Shown: positions 1 through 9,115 of the stretch, one piece after another
Layout: each line of letters opens with the position of its first letter
Numbering within the stretch: position 1 is the stretch's first letter
Assembly: GCA_017936785.1 (NCBI GenBank)
Contig: JAGBEV010000045.1
Span: 1 to 59,803 of the forward strand
Length of the DNA stretch: 59,803 bases
Origin: Lachnospiraceae bacterium
GTDB taxonomy: Bacteria > Bacillota > Clostridia > Lachnospirales > Lachnospiraceae
Direction of reading: 5' to 3'
Made by a program: the position numbers and the translations under genes
Notes under the pieces: generated by a model
The model's database searches: none
Seen by the model: only the letters and a program-made list of their open reading frames with translations
What the model was told of the DNA's origin: nothing

Positions 1-208
1 AGGTAAGGATAATTGATTAGGCATAGAGCCTCCTTCCTGATCAAACAAAGGCTACTATAAATATACAACTTTGCAAGAGTAACTGCTAGTTTGCAAAAGT
101 AGTTGTAAGCAAAAACAAGCAGTTAAAAATTCATTTTTAGAAAGCCTTTTAAATAAAAGAATCCAAAAAAATTCCCTTGCAGGCTCTTATGCTTCCCTGC
201 AGGAAATT
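1..208 (+). other. Upstream region of GGDEF-EAL gene with 20-bp tandem repeat
   Basis: All three forward frames carry stops before position 82. Two direct copies of TTTGCAARAGTA lie at 70-81 and 90-101, a 20-bp period close to two helical turns, which could be a protein-binding site. From 83 onward the frame of the downstream gene is open with no ATG, GTG or TTG until 209, yet it already reads like protein (SLQEILDN just before 209). It could be a regulatory region or the decayed 5' end of a longer sensor gene. Confidence 0.5.
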
Positions 209-1804
209 TTGGATAATGTAGGCACTTGCATCTATGTAAAGGATTCTGAAACAGGAAAGTGCCTCTTTGCAAATAAATTGTTAAAGAGAACCTTTGAACT
301 GGAACTGAAAAACGGAACTTTGGATATGCTTCTGGCAAATGCGAGACCTTTGGGGGCAAAAGACGGATTTTATGAGGTCGATCACAAGGAAAGGGGCAGA
401 TGGTATGATCTCTATCAGGTCCTGATCAACTGGATCGACGGCAGAAAGGTCAATCTGTATGCTTTGTATGATATAACGGATAAAAAAATCTATCAGAAGA
501 AGATCGAACAGCAGGCATATACGGATTTCCTCACAGGATTATACAACAGAATGTGCTGCGAAAGAGATCTGGCAGTTCAGATCGACAGAGCAAAAGGCTT
601 AAAGCAGCAGGGCGGTCTCCTTTATATGGATCTGGATGATTTCAAACATATCAATGACGGATTAGGGCATCAGTACGGGGATGTGCTTTTACAGTCCATT
701 TCCCATGCCTTTCAGAGAGTGGAAGGAATCGGGGAGACCTGTTACCGAATGGGTGGAGATGAATTTATTATTATCATTCCGCCGGAAAGCTTCTCTCAGA
801 TAGAAATTATTATTGAAGATATCAAAGAAATATTCAGTAAACCATGGTATTTAAAGGACGCTGATTATTACTGCACCATGAGTATGGGAGTATGTACATT
901 TCCTCATGACGGTGATACCGTTGCGGATCTGATCAAAAAAGCGGATATTGTCATGTATGAGGCGAAGAGGGCGGGCAAAAACCGGATTGCCAGATATTCT
1001 TCCGATTTGAATTCTTTATCCAATAAAAGATTAGATATGGAAAAAAATATGCGGGATGCTACCAGTGATAATTGCAGTGAGTTCAATGTATATTTTCAAC
1101 CGATTATCGATATTCAGAAACCGGGTGCGCCATGTGCGGGTGCGGAAGCGCTGGTAAGGTGGAATTCCTCGGCTCTGGGCTTTATTCCGCCGGCAGATTT
1201 TATTCCTTTAGCGGAATATCTGGGGCTGATCACGCCCATTGGCAATTATGTATTGAGAGAAGCATGTTATGCCTGCAAGAAGTGGAATGATAACGGGCAT
1301 CCGGAATATAAGGTCAGTGTAAATCTTTCCGTAGTGCAGCTTTTACAAAGCGATATTACGGAAGTGGTAGGACGGGCGCTTCGGGATACAGGAATCAGAC
1401 CGGAGAATCTGACCCTTGAGGTAACGGAAAGTCTGGCAATTAACGATATGAAGCGGATGAAGGTAATCCTGGGCGAAATCAGGAAGCTGGGAGTCCGGAT
1501 CGCATTGGATGATTTTGGAACCGGATATTCTTCCCTGAACCATATCAGGGAAATCCCTCTGGATGTTATCAAGGTGGATCAGAGCTTTGTGAAAGATCTT
1601 GCGGAGGATGAATATTCCCAATCCTTTATTAAGATGGTAGCGGAGCTGGCTTCTGCCATTGATGTGAGCATTTGTGTAGAGGGTATTGAGACCAGGGAAC
1701 AGTATAAGGTGTTAGAAGGCATGAAGGTAAGACTGGTCCAGGGATATTATTTTGATAAGCCCTTGCCAAGGGAAGAATTTGAAATCAAATATGTCATGGA
1801 ATAG
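209..1804 (+). CDS. GGDEF-EAL protein (c-di-GMP synthesis/turnover), 5' end uncertain
   Basis: Predicted bifunctional cyclic di-GMP enzyme. A PAS-like segment (about residues 1-85) precedes a diguanylate cyclase domain with intact GGDEF at residues 182-186, then an EAL phosphodiesterase domain with AEALVRW, VNLS, LEVTES, DDFGTGYSS, IKVDQ and VEGIE. All residues normally needed for both activities appear present. The start at 209 is TTG with AGGAAA only 2 nt upstream, a poor spacing, and the coding pattern continues upstream to a stop at 80. The true protein may therefore be an N-terminally truncated version of a larger PAS-GGDEF-EAL sensor. No membrane segment is visible in the remaining part, so it is probably cytoplasmic. 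Confidence 0.85.
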   Translation: MDNVGTCIYVKDSETGKCLFANKLLKRTFELELKNGTLDMLLANARPLGAKDGFYEVDHKERGRWYDLYQVLINWIDGRKVNLYALYDITDKKIYQKKIEQQAYTDFLTGLYNRMCCERDLAVQIDRAKGLKQQGGLLYMDLDDFKHINDGLGHQYGDVLLQSISHAFQRVEGIGETCYRMGGDEFIIIIPPESFSQIEIIIEDIKEIFSKPWYLKDADYYCTMSMGVCTFPHDGDTVADLIKKADIVMYEAKRAGKNRIARYSSDLNSLSNKRLDMEKNMRDATSDNCSEFNVYFQPIIDIQKPGAPCAGAEALVRWNSSALGFIPPADFIPLAEYLGLITPIGNYVLREACYACKKWNDNGHPEYKVSVNLSVVQLLQSDITEVVGRALRDTGIRPENLTLEVTESLAINDMKRMKVILGEIRKLGVRIALDDFGTGYSSLNHIREIPLDVIKVDQSFVKDLAEDEYSQSFIKMVAELASAIDVSICVEGIETREQYKVLEGMKVRLVQGYYFDKPLPREEFEIKYVME

Positions 1805-1893
1805 AGATCGATATTATTTATGAAAAATGAGGATCTGTGTGCAGGGGAAAGCATGGCAGAGAAGGGGAAAATACCGGGAAAAGGGGGAGAGCA

Positions 1894-3915
1894 ATGGAAA
1901 ACAGTGCAAATGAAGCAAATACAAAAAATCAGGACAGAATAATACTTTTACAGCAGCGTATTATTGATTTGAAGAAAGAGTGCCGGGATGTTCAGTTTTG
2001 TGCATATCTGGATATGGTATGGAATGAACTGAAAAATGCGGAAAATACAGTTGGTCAATTGGAAAAGCTGGTGGAGACCAATTATCAATTGTATCAGAGA
2101 AAAAATCCGGTACAGCAGTCTTATGCCCAGCCGCCGCAGTATACACAGGCACAGTATGTGCAGCAACAACAGGATATACAGGCACAACAATATATGCAGC
2201 AATCCCAGTATACGCAGCAACAACAGGATATACATGTACAACAATATATGCAGCAATCCCGGTATGTGCAGCCGCAACAGGACATTCAGGCGCAGCAGTA
2301 TATGCAGCAATCCCAGTATGTACAGGCACAACAATATGTACGTCAGTCACAGCAGAATATTACACCAGGGGGAAATCCCCAGAAATCTGTTGAATTTAAA
2401 GTAGGAACCATTATATTGGGCGTTGTGGGCATTGCTTTTTTACTGATTGCCTTTATTACATTCGGATTAAATTACATGAGCAATATGCTTCAGGGGATTT
2501 TCCTATATGTCATCGGAGCTGTGATCCTGGCATCATCGGAGCTGTTTTTTGCCAAAAGGATCGAGAAGTTTTCCTATTGCCTGACGGGATTGGGAATCAG
2601 CAGTCTGTATATTACCACGCTTTTGAATTATATTTATTTAAAAGTATTTCCCGGATGGGTGGCGCTTCTGATCACCGTAGCAGTTACGGCATTCTTTTTC
2701 TATCTGAGCAGGAAAAAGGATTCGGGCATGATCAGGATCATCTGTCTGATCGGCTGTTATATTTCGCTGGTGCCCATTCATCAGTTGAAGAGTCTGGTGG
2801 AATTTTTACTGCCGGCAATCGTGATCTTCCTTGTTAATCTGGCAGGAGTTTACTGTCCGGTCAGAAAACCCAGGAAGGCAGTGGATATTATCCAGTATAT
2901 CTGCAGCTTTACTTTGATCTTTTATTTAATTCATTTACAGTGGATTTCCGGGCTTGAAATGTGGCCGGTTTTCATCCTGGTCTGCGGAAATGTACTGACT
3001 CTGCATCTGCTTTATCATGTAACAGGTGAGGATATGGGCTATCGTGTCCTTTATTTTATAGGGCAGGCTGTCAATATCGGTTGTCTGTTGTATATTGGGA
3101 GGCATGAGTACTGGCTTCATTTTGGAGTGATCGGAGTGACAGCATTATGTGCCGGACTTACAGTATTGCTTTGGAAGAAAAAACTGCGCTTTGCTCCATA
3201 TCTGTTTTTGGCTGTTTATGGAATTTTAGCATATATGCTGGAGGGAGATCCTTTCTGGCTGACCCTGGCATGTCTGGTCGTATTTGCAATCAATAAAGGA
3301 TGCGTGAGATTTTTCAAGGAATTTCCCGTTCCTGATGCGGTATATACCATGGCATCGGCAATTGGAGTATGCTGTTTAACAAGAAGCGGAGATGCGCAGA
3401 TTTTGGGTTACATTTATGCCTGCTGTATTTTAGTTTCCTGTATCTTTGTGAAAAAATATAAGAAATATCATATTTTTACAGCCCTGACCTTCGGATGGCT
3501 GTTTTTGCTTACGGAAGGCTTCAGACCTTTCCTTTGCAGCATTTTGATCTGCGTTCTGGCAGCTGTGGCGATCGGAGCGGGATTCTATAGGAAGGATAAA
3601 GGGGTTCGTATTTATGGGCTTGTGCTGATGATCTGTGTGGCATTAAAGCTGGTCATCTTTGACTTTTATGAATCTGAAGCAGGCTTCCGGATTCTGGTAT
3701 TCCTCGTTGTAGGACTGCTGATCCTGGGCATTTCCTTCCTGTATATCTATTTGGAAAAGAAATTAAATGAGGAAGAAAAAAGGCGTTTACATGCCGGGAT
3801 GAACCCTATGCCGGCACCTCAAATCTTCGGAGAACAGCCGCAGACATTTATGGCAACAATGCCGGGAAATACAGAGCCGCTGCAGCAAAATATAGAAAAT
3901 GCAGAGCAGCAATAG
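1894..3915 (+). CDS. Multi-pass membrane protein with Gln-rich repeat linker (DUF2339-like)
   Basis: A 673-residue integral membrane protein of unknown function. Residues 1-65 look like a short coiled coil, residues 75-165 are a Gln/Tyr-rich linker made of an 18-residue repeat, and the rest is a long series of hydrophobic helices (at least fourteen), ending in a short Met/Pro/Gln-rich tail. The layout (coiled coil, low-complexity linker, many helices) recalls DUF2339 membrane proteins, but I cannot confirm that family. The start at 1894 is chosen because GGGGGAGAG precedes it at good spacing; an in-frame ATG 57 nt upstream has no convincing SD. The gene follows the GGDEF-EAL gene by 89 bp. 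Confidence 0.75.
   Translation: MENSANEANTKNQDRIILLQQRIIDLKKECRDVQFCAYLDMVWNELKNAENTVGQLEKLVETNYQLYQRKNPVQQSYAQPPQYTQAQYVQQQQDIQAQQYMQQSQYTQQQQDIHVQQYMQQSRYVQPQQDIQAQQYMQQSQYVQAQQYVRQSQQNITPGGNPQKSVEFKVGTIILGVVGIAFLLIAFITFGLNYMSNMLQGIFLYVIGAVILASSELFFAKRIEKFSYCLTGLGISSLYITTLLNYIYLKVFPGWVALLITVAVTAFFFYLSRKKDSGMIRIICLIGCYISLVPIHQLKSLVEFLLPAIVIFLVNLAGVYCPVRKPRKAVDIIQYICSFTLIFYLIHLQWISGLEMWPVFILVCGNVLTLHLLYHVTGEDMGYRVLYFIGQAVNIGCLLYIGRHEYWLHFGVIGVTALCAGLTVLLWKKKLRFAPYLFLAVYGILAYMLEGDPFWLTLACLVVFAINKGCVRFFKEFPVPDAVYTMASAIGVCCLTRSGDAQILGYIYACCILVSCIFVKKYKKYHIFTALTFGWLFLLTEGFRPFLCSILICVLAAVAIGAGFYRKDKGVRIYGLVLMICVALKLVIFDFYESEAGFRILVFLVVGLLILGISFLYIYLEKKLNEEEKRRLHAGMNPMPAPQIFGEQPQTFMATMPGNTEPLQQNIENAEQQ
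2152..2349 (+). repeat. 54-bp coding tandem repeat, 3.7 copies
   Basis: Copies at 2152-2205, 2206-2259, 2260-2313 and a partial copy to 2349 encode variants of QYVQQQQDIQAQQYMQQS. The period is 18 codons and copies differ by a few substitutions. The open antisense frames across this stretch are by-products of its composition. Confidence 0.9.
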
Positions 3916-3936
3916 AGCAATATAGGGCTGGCGGAA

Positions 3937-3965
3937 TTGAATTTGTAAAAATAGTATGATAAAAT
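3937..3965 (+). promoter_or_regulatory. Probable sigma-A promoter of glnS
   Basis: TTGAAT (3937-3942), 17-bp spacer, TAAAAT (3960-3965), about 50 bp before the glnS start. Confidence 0.6.
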
Positions 3966-4015
3966 GAGCGTAAATTATGCGGGAGGGCATCCCGTGGATC
4001 TTGGGAGCTGACAAA

Positions 4016-5683
4016 ATGGAAAATGAAAAAATTACAAAAAATTTTATCGAACAGGAAATAGATAAAGATCTTGCAGAGGGTGTTTATGATACTGTACACA
4101 CCCGTTTTCCGCCGGAGCCGAACGGCTATCTGCATATCGGACATGCTAAGAGCATTATTTTAAACTATGGACTTGCCAAAGAATATGGCGGCAAGTTTAA
4201 CATGAGGTTTGACGATACCAATCCCACAAAGGAAAAGACGGAGTTTGTGGAATCCATTCTTGCTGATATCAAATGGTTGGGGGCAGACTGGGAGGACAGG
4301 CTGTTTTTTGCTTCAAACTATTTTGACCAGATGTATGAATCAGCAGTAAAGCTGATCAAAAAGGGAAAAGCCTACGTTTCTGACCTATCTGCTGATGAGA
4401 TCAGGGAGTACAGAGGTACTCTGACAGAACCGGGTAAAAAAGACCCTTATTCCGACCGTTCGGTTGAAGAAAATCTGGAACTTTTTGAAAATATGAAAAA
4501 GGGCATGTATCCCGACGGAAGTAAGGTGCTGCGCGCCAGAATTGATATGGCTTCCTCTAATATCAATATGAGAGATCCTATTATCTACCGTGTCGCACAT
4601 ATGTCTCATCACAATACGGGAGATAAATGGTGCATTTATCCCATGTACGATTTTGCACATCCCATTGAAGATGCCATCGAAGGAATTACCCATTCCATCT
4701 GTACTTTGGAATTTGAGGATCACAGGCCTTTATATGACTGGGTTGTAAGGGAATTGGAATATCCCCGTCCCCCCAGACAGATCGAATTTGCCAAGATGTA
4801 TCTGACCAATGTGGTAACAGGCAAGAGATATATCAAGAAACTGGTAGAAGACGGTATTGTGGACGGCTGGGATGATCCCAGACTGGTATCCATTGCAGCA
4901 CTCAGGAGAAGGGGCTTTACACCGGAATCCATCAGAAAGTTTGTAGAGCTTTGTGGCATTTCAAAGGCAAATTCCTCAGCAGATTATGCAATGTTAGAGT
5001 ATTGTCTGAGGGAAGACCTGAAATTAAAGAGAAGCCGTATGATGGCAGTTTTAGATCCGATCAAGTTAGTGATTGATAATTATCCTGAAGGTCAGACAGA
5101 AATGTTAGAGGCTGCTAACAATATGGAGAATCCGGAGCTTGGCACTCATCAGGTTCCCTTTGAGAGAGAGCTTTATATTGAGCGTGAAGATTTTATGGAA
5201 GAGCCGCCTAAGAAATATTTCCGTTTGTTCCCGGGCAATGAAGTGCGCCTGATGCATGCATATTTTGTGAAATGTGTGGATTATGAAAAAGATGAAAATG
5301 GCAATGTAACCGTAGTTCATTGTACCTATGATCCGGAAACCAAGGCAGGAAGCGGTTTTACGGGCAGAAAGGTAAAAGGAACCATTCACTGGGTTCCGGT
5401 ACATTCCGCTGTGAAGGCACAGGTGCGCTTATATGAAAATATTGTGGATGAAGAAAAAGGGGTATATAATGAAGAGGACGGAAGTCTGAATCTGAATCCG
5501 AATTCTTTGACAGTACTGGACAATTGTTATATTGAGCCGGCAATTGCGGGGGCAAAGGCATATGACAGCTTCCAGTTTGTAAGAAATGGATTTTTCTGCG
5601 TGGATTATAAGGACACTACGGAAGATCAGCTGGTATTTAACAGGATCGTTTCCTTAAAGAGTTCTTTTAAGCTGCCTAAATAA
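4016..5683 (+). CDS. glnS: Glutaminyl-tRNA synthetase
   Basis: Class I synthetase that charges tRNA-Gln with glutamine in the cytoplasm. The 555-residue product carries the HIGH signature ([12 protein letters not shown]), the family block GWDDPRL followed by [13 protein letters not shown], and the C-terminal anticodon-binding beta-barrel region ([10 protein letters not shown] onward). The KMSKS loop reads VTGKRY where E. coli has MSKRK; alignment to the conserved GWDDPR block keeps the second lysine. The start at 4016 is preferred over an in-frame ATG 39 nt upstream because GGGAG lies 8 nt before it and the protein then begins like the family. It probably shares a transcript with the next gene 34 bp away. 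Confidence 0.95.
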   Translation: MENEKITKNFIEQEIDKDLAEGVYDTVHTRFPPEPNGYLHIGHAKSIILNYGLAKEYGGKFNMRFDDTNPTKEKTEFVESILADIKWLGADWEDRLFFASNYFDQMYESAVKLIKKGKAYVSDLSADEIREYRGTLTEPGKKDPYSDRSVEENLELFENMKKGMYPDGSKVLRARIDMASSNINMRDPIIYRVAHMSHHNTGDKWCIYPMYDFAHPIEDAIEGITHSICTLEFEDHRPLYDWVVRELEYPRPPRQIEFAKMYLTNVVTGKRYIKKLVEDGIVDGWDDPRLVSIAALRRRGFTPESIRKFVELCGISKANSSADYAMLEYCLREDLKLKRSRMMAVLDPIKLVIDNYPEGQTEMLEAANNMENPELGTHQVPFERELYIEREDFMEEPPKKYFRLFPGNEVRLMHAYFVKCVDYEKDENGNVTVVHCTYDPETKAGSGFTGRKVKGTIHWVPVHSAVKAQVRLYENIVDEEKGVYNEEDGSLNLNPNSLTVLDNCYIEPAIAGAKAYDSFQFVRNGFFCVDYKDTTEDQLVFNRIVSLKSSFKLPK

Positions 5684-5717
5684 ATGTTAAATTAGTTTTA
5701 GAATTGGAGAAATTGGG

Positions 5718-6590
5718 ATGGATAACAATTTACTGTCGGGTTTGGGGGATTTAGGTCTTGGCAATTTAGAGGGAATGGAAATTTATGAAACGCAAAAGGC
5801 TGATGCGGACCGGAATATTGAAAGGGAACCTAAGGTACAGGAAGTTAAGGAAGAAGATCTGCTGTTTGATAAAAGCTTTACCTGCCCGGTCTGTGATAAG
5901 GACTTTAAGGCTAAGATGGTCCGTTCCGGAAAAACAAAGGCAATGAGTCCTGATATAGATTTAAGACCCAGATATGAATATGTGGATGTGCTGAAGTATG
6001 ATATCATTGCCTGTCCTCATTGCGGTTATGCCGGTATGGGCAAGAATTTTGCGTATTTAACGGCAGGTCAGAAAAAAGCTATCAGGGAAAACATCTGCAG
6101 CAGCTTTAAATCAAGAACAGTAGATCCCAATCAGAAGGTTTATACCTATAAGGAAGCTCTGGAGCGTCACAAGCTTGCTTTGGTCAATACTATAGTAAAG
6201 CACGGAAAAGCAAGTGAAAAGGCATATATCTGTTTAAAGACCGGCTGGCTTTTAAGGGGAGAAGCAGAATCCTTTGATCCCCAGGAACCGGATTATGCCA
6301 AAAAGAAACGTGAAAATGAAAGTGCAGAATATCAGTTTTTGAAAAATGCTTATGACGGTTTTATACAGGCGAGAGCCAGTGAAACCTTTCCGATCTGCGG
6401 CATGGATGAAATGACCATAGATTATCTGTTGTCAGCTTTGGCGATCCGTTTCGGAGAGTATGACACTGCGGCAAAATTGATCAGTGCCATTATTGTTTCC
6501 AGAACGGCAAATCCCAGAATAAAGGATAAGGCACATGATTTGAAGGATATCCTTGCGGAAAAAGTTAAGGAAAGAAAAGCCAATGAATGA
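5718..6590 (+). CDS. DUF2225 zinc-ribbon protein
   Basis: A 290-residue cytoplasmic protein of unknown function. Two CxxC pairs (CPVC near residue 57 and CPHC near residue 99) suggest a zinc ribbon. The C-terminal half is helical and resembles a TPR-like region (LKTGWLLRGEA; AIRFGEYDTAAKLISAII). This matches my memory of DUF2225, common in Clostridia. It sits 34 bp after glnS and overlaps the next gene by 8 bp, so the three are probably co-transcribed and the regulator translationally coupled. Confidence 0.8.
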   Translation: MDNNLLSGLGDLGLGNLEGMEIYETQKADADRNIEREPKVQEVKEEDLLFDKSFTCPVCDKDFKAKMVRSGKTKAMSPDIDLRPRYEYVDVLKYDIIACPHCGYAGMGKNFAYLTAGQKKAIRENICSSFKSRTVDPNQKVYTYKEALERHKLALVNTIVKHGKASEKAYICLKTGWLLRGEAESFDPQEPDYAKKKRENESAEYQFLKNAYDGFIQARASETFPICGMDEMTIDYLLSALAIRFGEYDTAAKLISAIIVSRTANPRIKDKAHDLKDILAEKVKERKANE

Positions 6591-7974
6591 ACTGACAATT
6601 CCTTTCAATGAAAAAAGTAAGGAACATTTATATCAGCAGATTTATTCTTATATGAAAAATGAAATCCAGAAAGGGAATCTGCCTGCAGGGCAGAAGCTTC
6701 CCTCTACCCGTGCACTGGCTGACCATTTACAGGTATCCAGGAGCACGGTGGATTTTGCTTATGGACAGCTCTTATCGGAAGGATACATTGAATCCATTCC
6801 ATATAAGGGCCATTTTGTTTGTGAAATAACCAGGCTTTACCGACAGGAAACCATAAACAGTGAAGAAGAGGAAGCTGCAGGAGAGAAGAAGGCAGCTTTT
6901 GATTTTTCACCAAACAGCATTGATATTACCTGTTTTCCCTTTGCTACATGGAAAAAGATATCCAAGAATGTCTTTATGGAAGAGGAAAAGGAGATCTTTG
7001 AGCTGGGAACAGCCAAGGGGGATAAGAGGCTGCGTGAGACCATATGCAGTTATCTCCACAGCAGCAGGGGGGTGGAGTGTACTCCCGGTCAGATCATTGT
7101 GGGTGCCGGTAATGATTATCTTTTGATGCTTTTACAGAAAATACTTGGAACAGGGCGGAAGGTTGCCGTGGAAAATCCTGCCTATATGCGGGCGGCGAGA
7201 ATTTTTGCCTCAGGTGGTTATAAGATCCGTCCTATAGACTTAGACGAAAACGGAATGCGGGTGGATCTGCTTAAAGAAAGCAATGCCCAGATTGCTTATA
7301 TTACTCCTTCCCATCAATTTCCTACAGGTGTTATTATGCCCATTGGCAGAAGAATGGAAATTCTCGGATGGGCAGAAGAAGAGGAAGACCGTTATATCAT
7401 AGAAGATGATTATGACAGTGAATTCCGGTATAAGGGAATGCCCATTCCTTCCCTGCAGGCTTCAGATGCCAATGGGAAGGTAGTTTATCTGGGAACCTTT
7501 TCCAAATCCATTGCACCTGCGATCAGGATCAGTTATATGGTATTGCCTAAGACATTGCTGCAGATCTATGAAGAAAATCTCTGGTTTATATCCTCTACTG
7601 TGTCCCGCATCGATCAGGCGATCCTGTATCACTTTATGGAGGATGGACATTTTGAACGATATCTGAACAAAATGCGCAAGATCTATAAAGGGAAGCATGA
7701 CCTGATGATGGAATGTCTGCGGCCCTTTAAAAAGGCATTTGAGATCCGGGGAGAATATGCGGGGCTGCATGTGCTGCTGGAAGATAAAAGGGGATACAGG
7801 GAAGATGAACTGATTTCCCTTGCAAAAGAAGCGGATTGTAAGGTTTATGGAATGAGTGATTATGTAATTGGAAAACAGGAAGGAAAAGCCACAATCATTA
7901 TCGGTTATGCGGCTTTATCAGAGGAACAGATCGTAGAAGGCATGGACAGATTAAAAAAAATGTGGCAGATTTGA
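6583..7974 (+). CDS. MocR/GntR-type regulator with aminotransferase domain
   Basis: A 463-residue transcription factor of the MocR (PdxR-like) class. The N-terminal winged helix (residues 5-75, LPSTRALADHLQVSRSTVDFAYGQL) is joined to a fold-type I PLP-dependent aminotransferase-like domain. The predicted PLP lysine is in TFSKSIAP (about residue 308), and the DDYDSEFRY block is present. Family members sense PLP or an amino-acid ligand; the target here is unknown, and no B6 genes are adjacent. The start at 6583 overlaps the DUF2225 stop and has AAGGAAAG just upstream. Confidence 0.9.
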   Translation: MNELTIPFNEKSKEHLYQQIYSYMKNEIQKGNLPAGQKLPSTRALADHLQVSRSTVDFAYGQLLSEGYIESIPYKGHFVCEITRLYRQETINSEEEEAAGEKKAAFDFSPNSIDITCFPFATWKKISKNVFMEEEKEIFELGTAKGDKRLRETICSYLHSSRGVECTPGQIIVGAGNDYLLMLLQKILGTGRKVAVENPAYMRAARIFASGGYKIRPIDLDENGMRVDLLKESNAQIAYITPSHQFPTGVIMPIGRRMEILGWAEEEEDRYIIEDDYDSEFRYKGMPIPSLQASDANGKVVYLGTFSKSIAPAIRISYMVLPKTLLQIYEENLWFISSTVSRIDQAILYHFMEDGHFERYLNKMRKIYKGKHDLMMECLRPFKKAFEIRGEYAGLHVLLEDKRGYREDELISLAKEADCKVYGMSDYVIGKQEGKATIIIGYAALSEEQIVEGMDRLKKMWQI

Positions 7975-8001
7975 CCTGTGGAAAAATCTGCCGCATTTTA
8001 A
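7957..8001. terminator. Bidirectional terminator between convergent genes
   Basis: Inverted repeat AAAATGTGGCAGATTT (7957-7972) and AAATCTGCCGCATTTT (7984-7999), 16 bp with one G.U pair, flanked by A and T runs. The left arm overlaps the last codons of the MocR gene. Confidence 0.85.
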
Positions 8002-8003
8002 AA

Positions 8004-8348
8004 TTATTCTTCATCAATGGGAGTTTCGTCTTCGATCTCTTCATCCTCGTCGTCAAAGAATTCTTCAACGGAATTCATATCGTCCAAGGTAACATCCTTT
8101 TCGGGAGTGGAATCGGAATCCTCTTCTGCTGATGCTTCAAAATGAAGGGGGACATAATTGCGCTGGGTTTTGCTGTCTGTAACAGTTGTCAGATCATCAT
8201 CCTCATCAAATGCGTCAAAATCCTCTGCATCATCATCGTCTTCATCAAAGTATTGGGCGTCCTTTTTTTGAAGGTAATAATATGTTCCGGCAGCCGCAGC
8301 GCCTACTGCAGCGCCCAGTAATAATAAATTTCTGATTTTTTTTGCCAT
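8004..8348 (-). CDS. Small single-pass membrane protein with very acidic tail
   Basis: A 114-residue product: MAKKIRN, one Ala/Gly-rich membrane helix (about residues 7-25, LLLLGAAVGAAAAGTYYYL), then a strongly Asp/Glu-rich soluble tail. Topology by the positive-inside rule would put the short basic N-terminus inside and the acidic tail outside, but this is uncertain. The ATG at 8348 has GGAG 11 nt upstream; an upstream in-frame GTG lies before that SD. It is transcribed divergently from the TetR gene. Function not recognised. Confidence 0.75.
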   Translation of the reverse strand: MAKKIRNLLLLGAAVGAAAAGTYYYLQKKDAQYFDEDDDDAEDFDAFDEDDDLTTVTDSKTQRNYVPLHFEASAEEDSDSTPEKDVTLDDMNSVEEFFDDEDEEIEDETPIDEE

Positions 8349-8390
8349 ATCTTGGAAATCTCCTTTCACGTAACCATGCTATACATACTG

Positions 8391-8421
8391 TTATTTTAAA
8401 ATAAAACACGCAGGAAAACAA
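8391..8421 (-). promoter_or_regulatory. Promoter of acidic protein with 14-bp palindrome over its -10
   Basis: On the minus strand, TTGTTT (8421-8416), a 17-bp spacer and TAAAAT (8398-8393). A perfect palindrome TTATTTTAAAATAA (8391-8404) covers the -10 and could be an operator, perhaps for the divergent TetR protein. Confidence 0.55.
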
Positions 8422-8428
8422 GTGGATA

Positions 8429-8457
8429 TTGCAATGCTTTTTTTGCTATGGTAAGAT
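8429..8457 (+). promoter_or_regulatory. Probable promoter of tetR-flavoprotein operon
   Basis: TTGCAA (8429-8434), 17-bp spacer, TAAGAT (8452-8457), 31 bp before the TetR start. Confidence 0.55.
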
Positions 8458-8488
8458 TATTTTCGATTAGAAGTAAAGGAATTCACAT

Positions 8489-9115
8489 ATGAACGACAAA
8501 TTTTTTGATTTAAAAAAAGAAAAACAGGACAGGATGATCAACGGAGCATTGAAAATATTTGCTCTGAACGGTTATCAGAAGGCGAGTACGGATGATATCG
8601 TAAAGGAAGCCGGAATATCCAAAGGCTTATTATTTCACTATTTCGGGTCCAAGGCAGGATTGTATGTTTTTGTCTATGAATATAGTGCCAGATATATGTC
8701 CATGGAGCTGCAGAGGGCGGTATCTTTGAGAGAGCGGGATCTGTTCCGGCTGCTTTCCCAGGTGGAAGATGCCAAAAACGTATTGCTGCGCAATTACCCA
8801 TACATGCAGAAATTCCTGCTGACCCATGAGGATGTACAGGATAGGGAAATCCAAAAGGCTATTGAGGGTTTTACGGATTTAGTGCCTAAAGCCATGGATG
8901 AGGTTGTGGAAAGAGCTGATTTTGACCGGATCGAGCCGGATGTGGACAGAGCTTTTCTGGTGCGCTCCATGAACTATGTTACGAGAGGTCTTATGGAAAC
9001 GGCTTTAACGGACAAAATGGATGCAGAAGATGTATATAAAGAAGCCAAGGCATTTTATGAAATGATGCGGATAAAATTTACGAAAAAGGAATATTTGGAG
9101 GAAGATGAATCATGA
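8489..9115 (+). CDS. TetR family transcriptional regulator
   Basis: A 208-residue repressor-type protein. The helix-turn-helix is at residues 15-60 (INGALKIFALNGYQKASTDDIVKEAGISKGLLFHYFGSKAGLY), a textbook TetR N-terminus; the C-terminal ligand domain is divergent and gives no clue to the inducer. It overlaps the next gene by 4 bp (ATGA), so the two are translationally coupled, and the flavoprotein is its likeliest target besides its own promoter. Confidence 0.93.
   Translation: MNDKFFDLKKEKQDRMINGALKIFALNGYQKASTDDIVKEAGISKGLLFHYFGSKAGLYVFVYEYSARYMSMELQRAVSLRERDLFRLLSQVEDAKNVLLRNYPYMQKFLLTHEDVQDREIQKAIEGFTDLVPKAMDEVVERADFDRIEPDVDRAFLVRSMNYVTRGLMETALTDKMDAEDVYKEAKAFYEMMRIKFTKKEYLEEDES

Noticed and set aside
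2152-2349. Regular repeats as a possible CRISPR array
   Set aside because: The 54-bp units are contiguous, in frame and degenerate, with no unique spacers; they encode a Gln-rich linker.
1948-2350. Long open frames on the minus strand across the Gln-rich repeat
   Set aside because: They arise from the CAG/CAA/TAT codon pattern of the real gene; the translations are low-complexity Leu/Ile/Ala strings without start signals.
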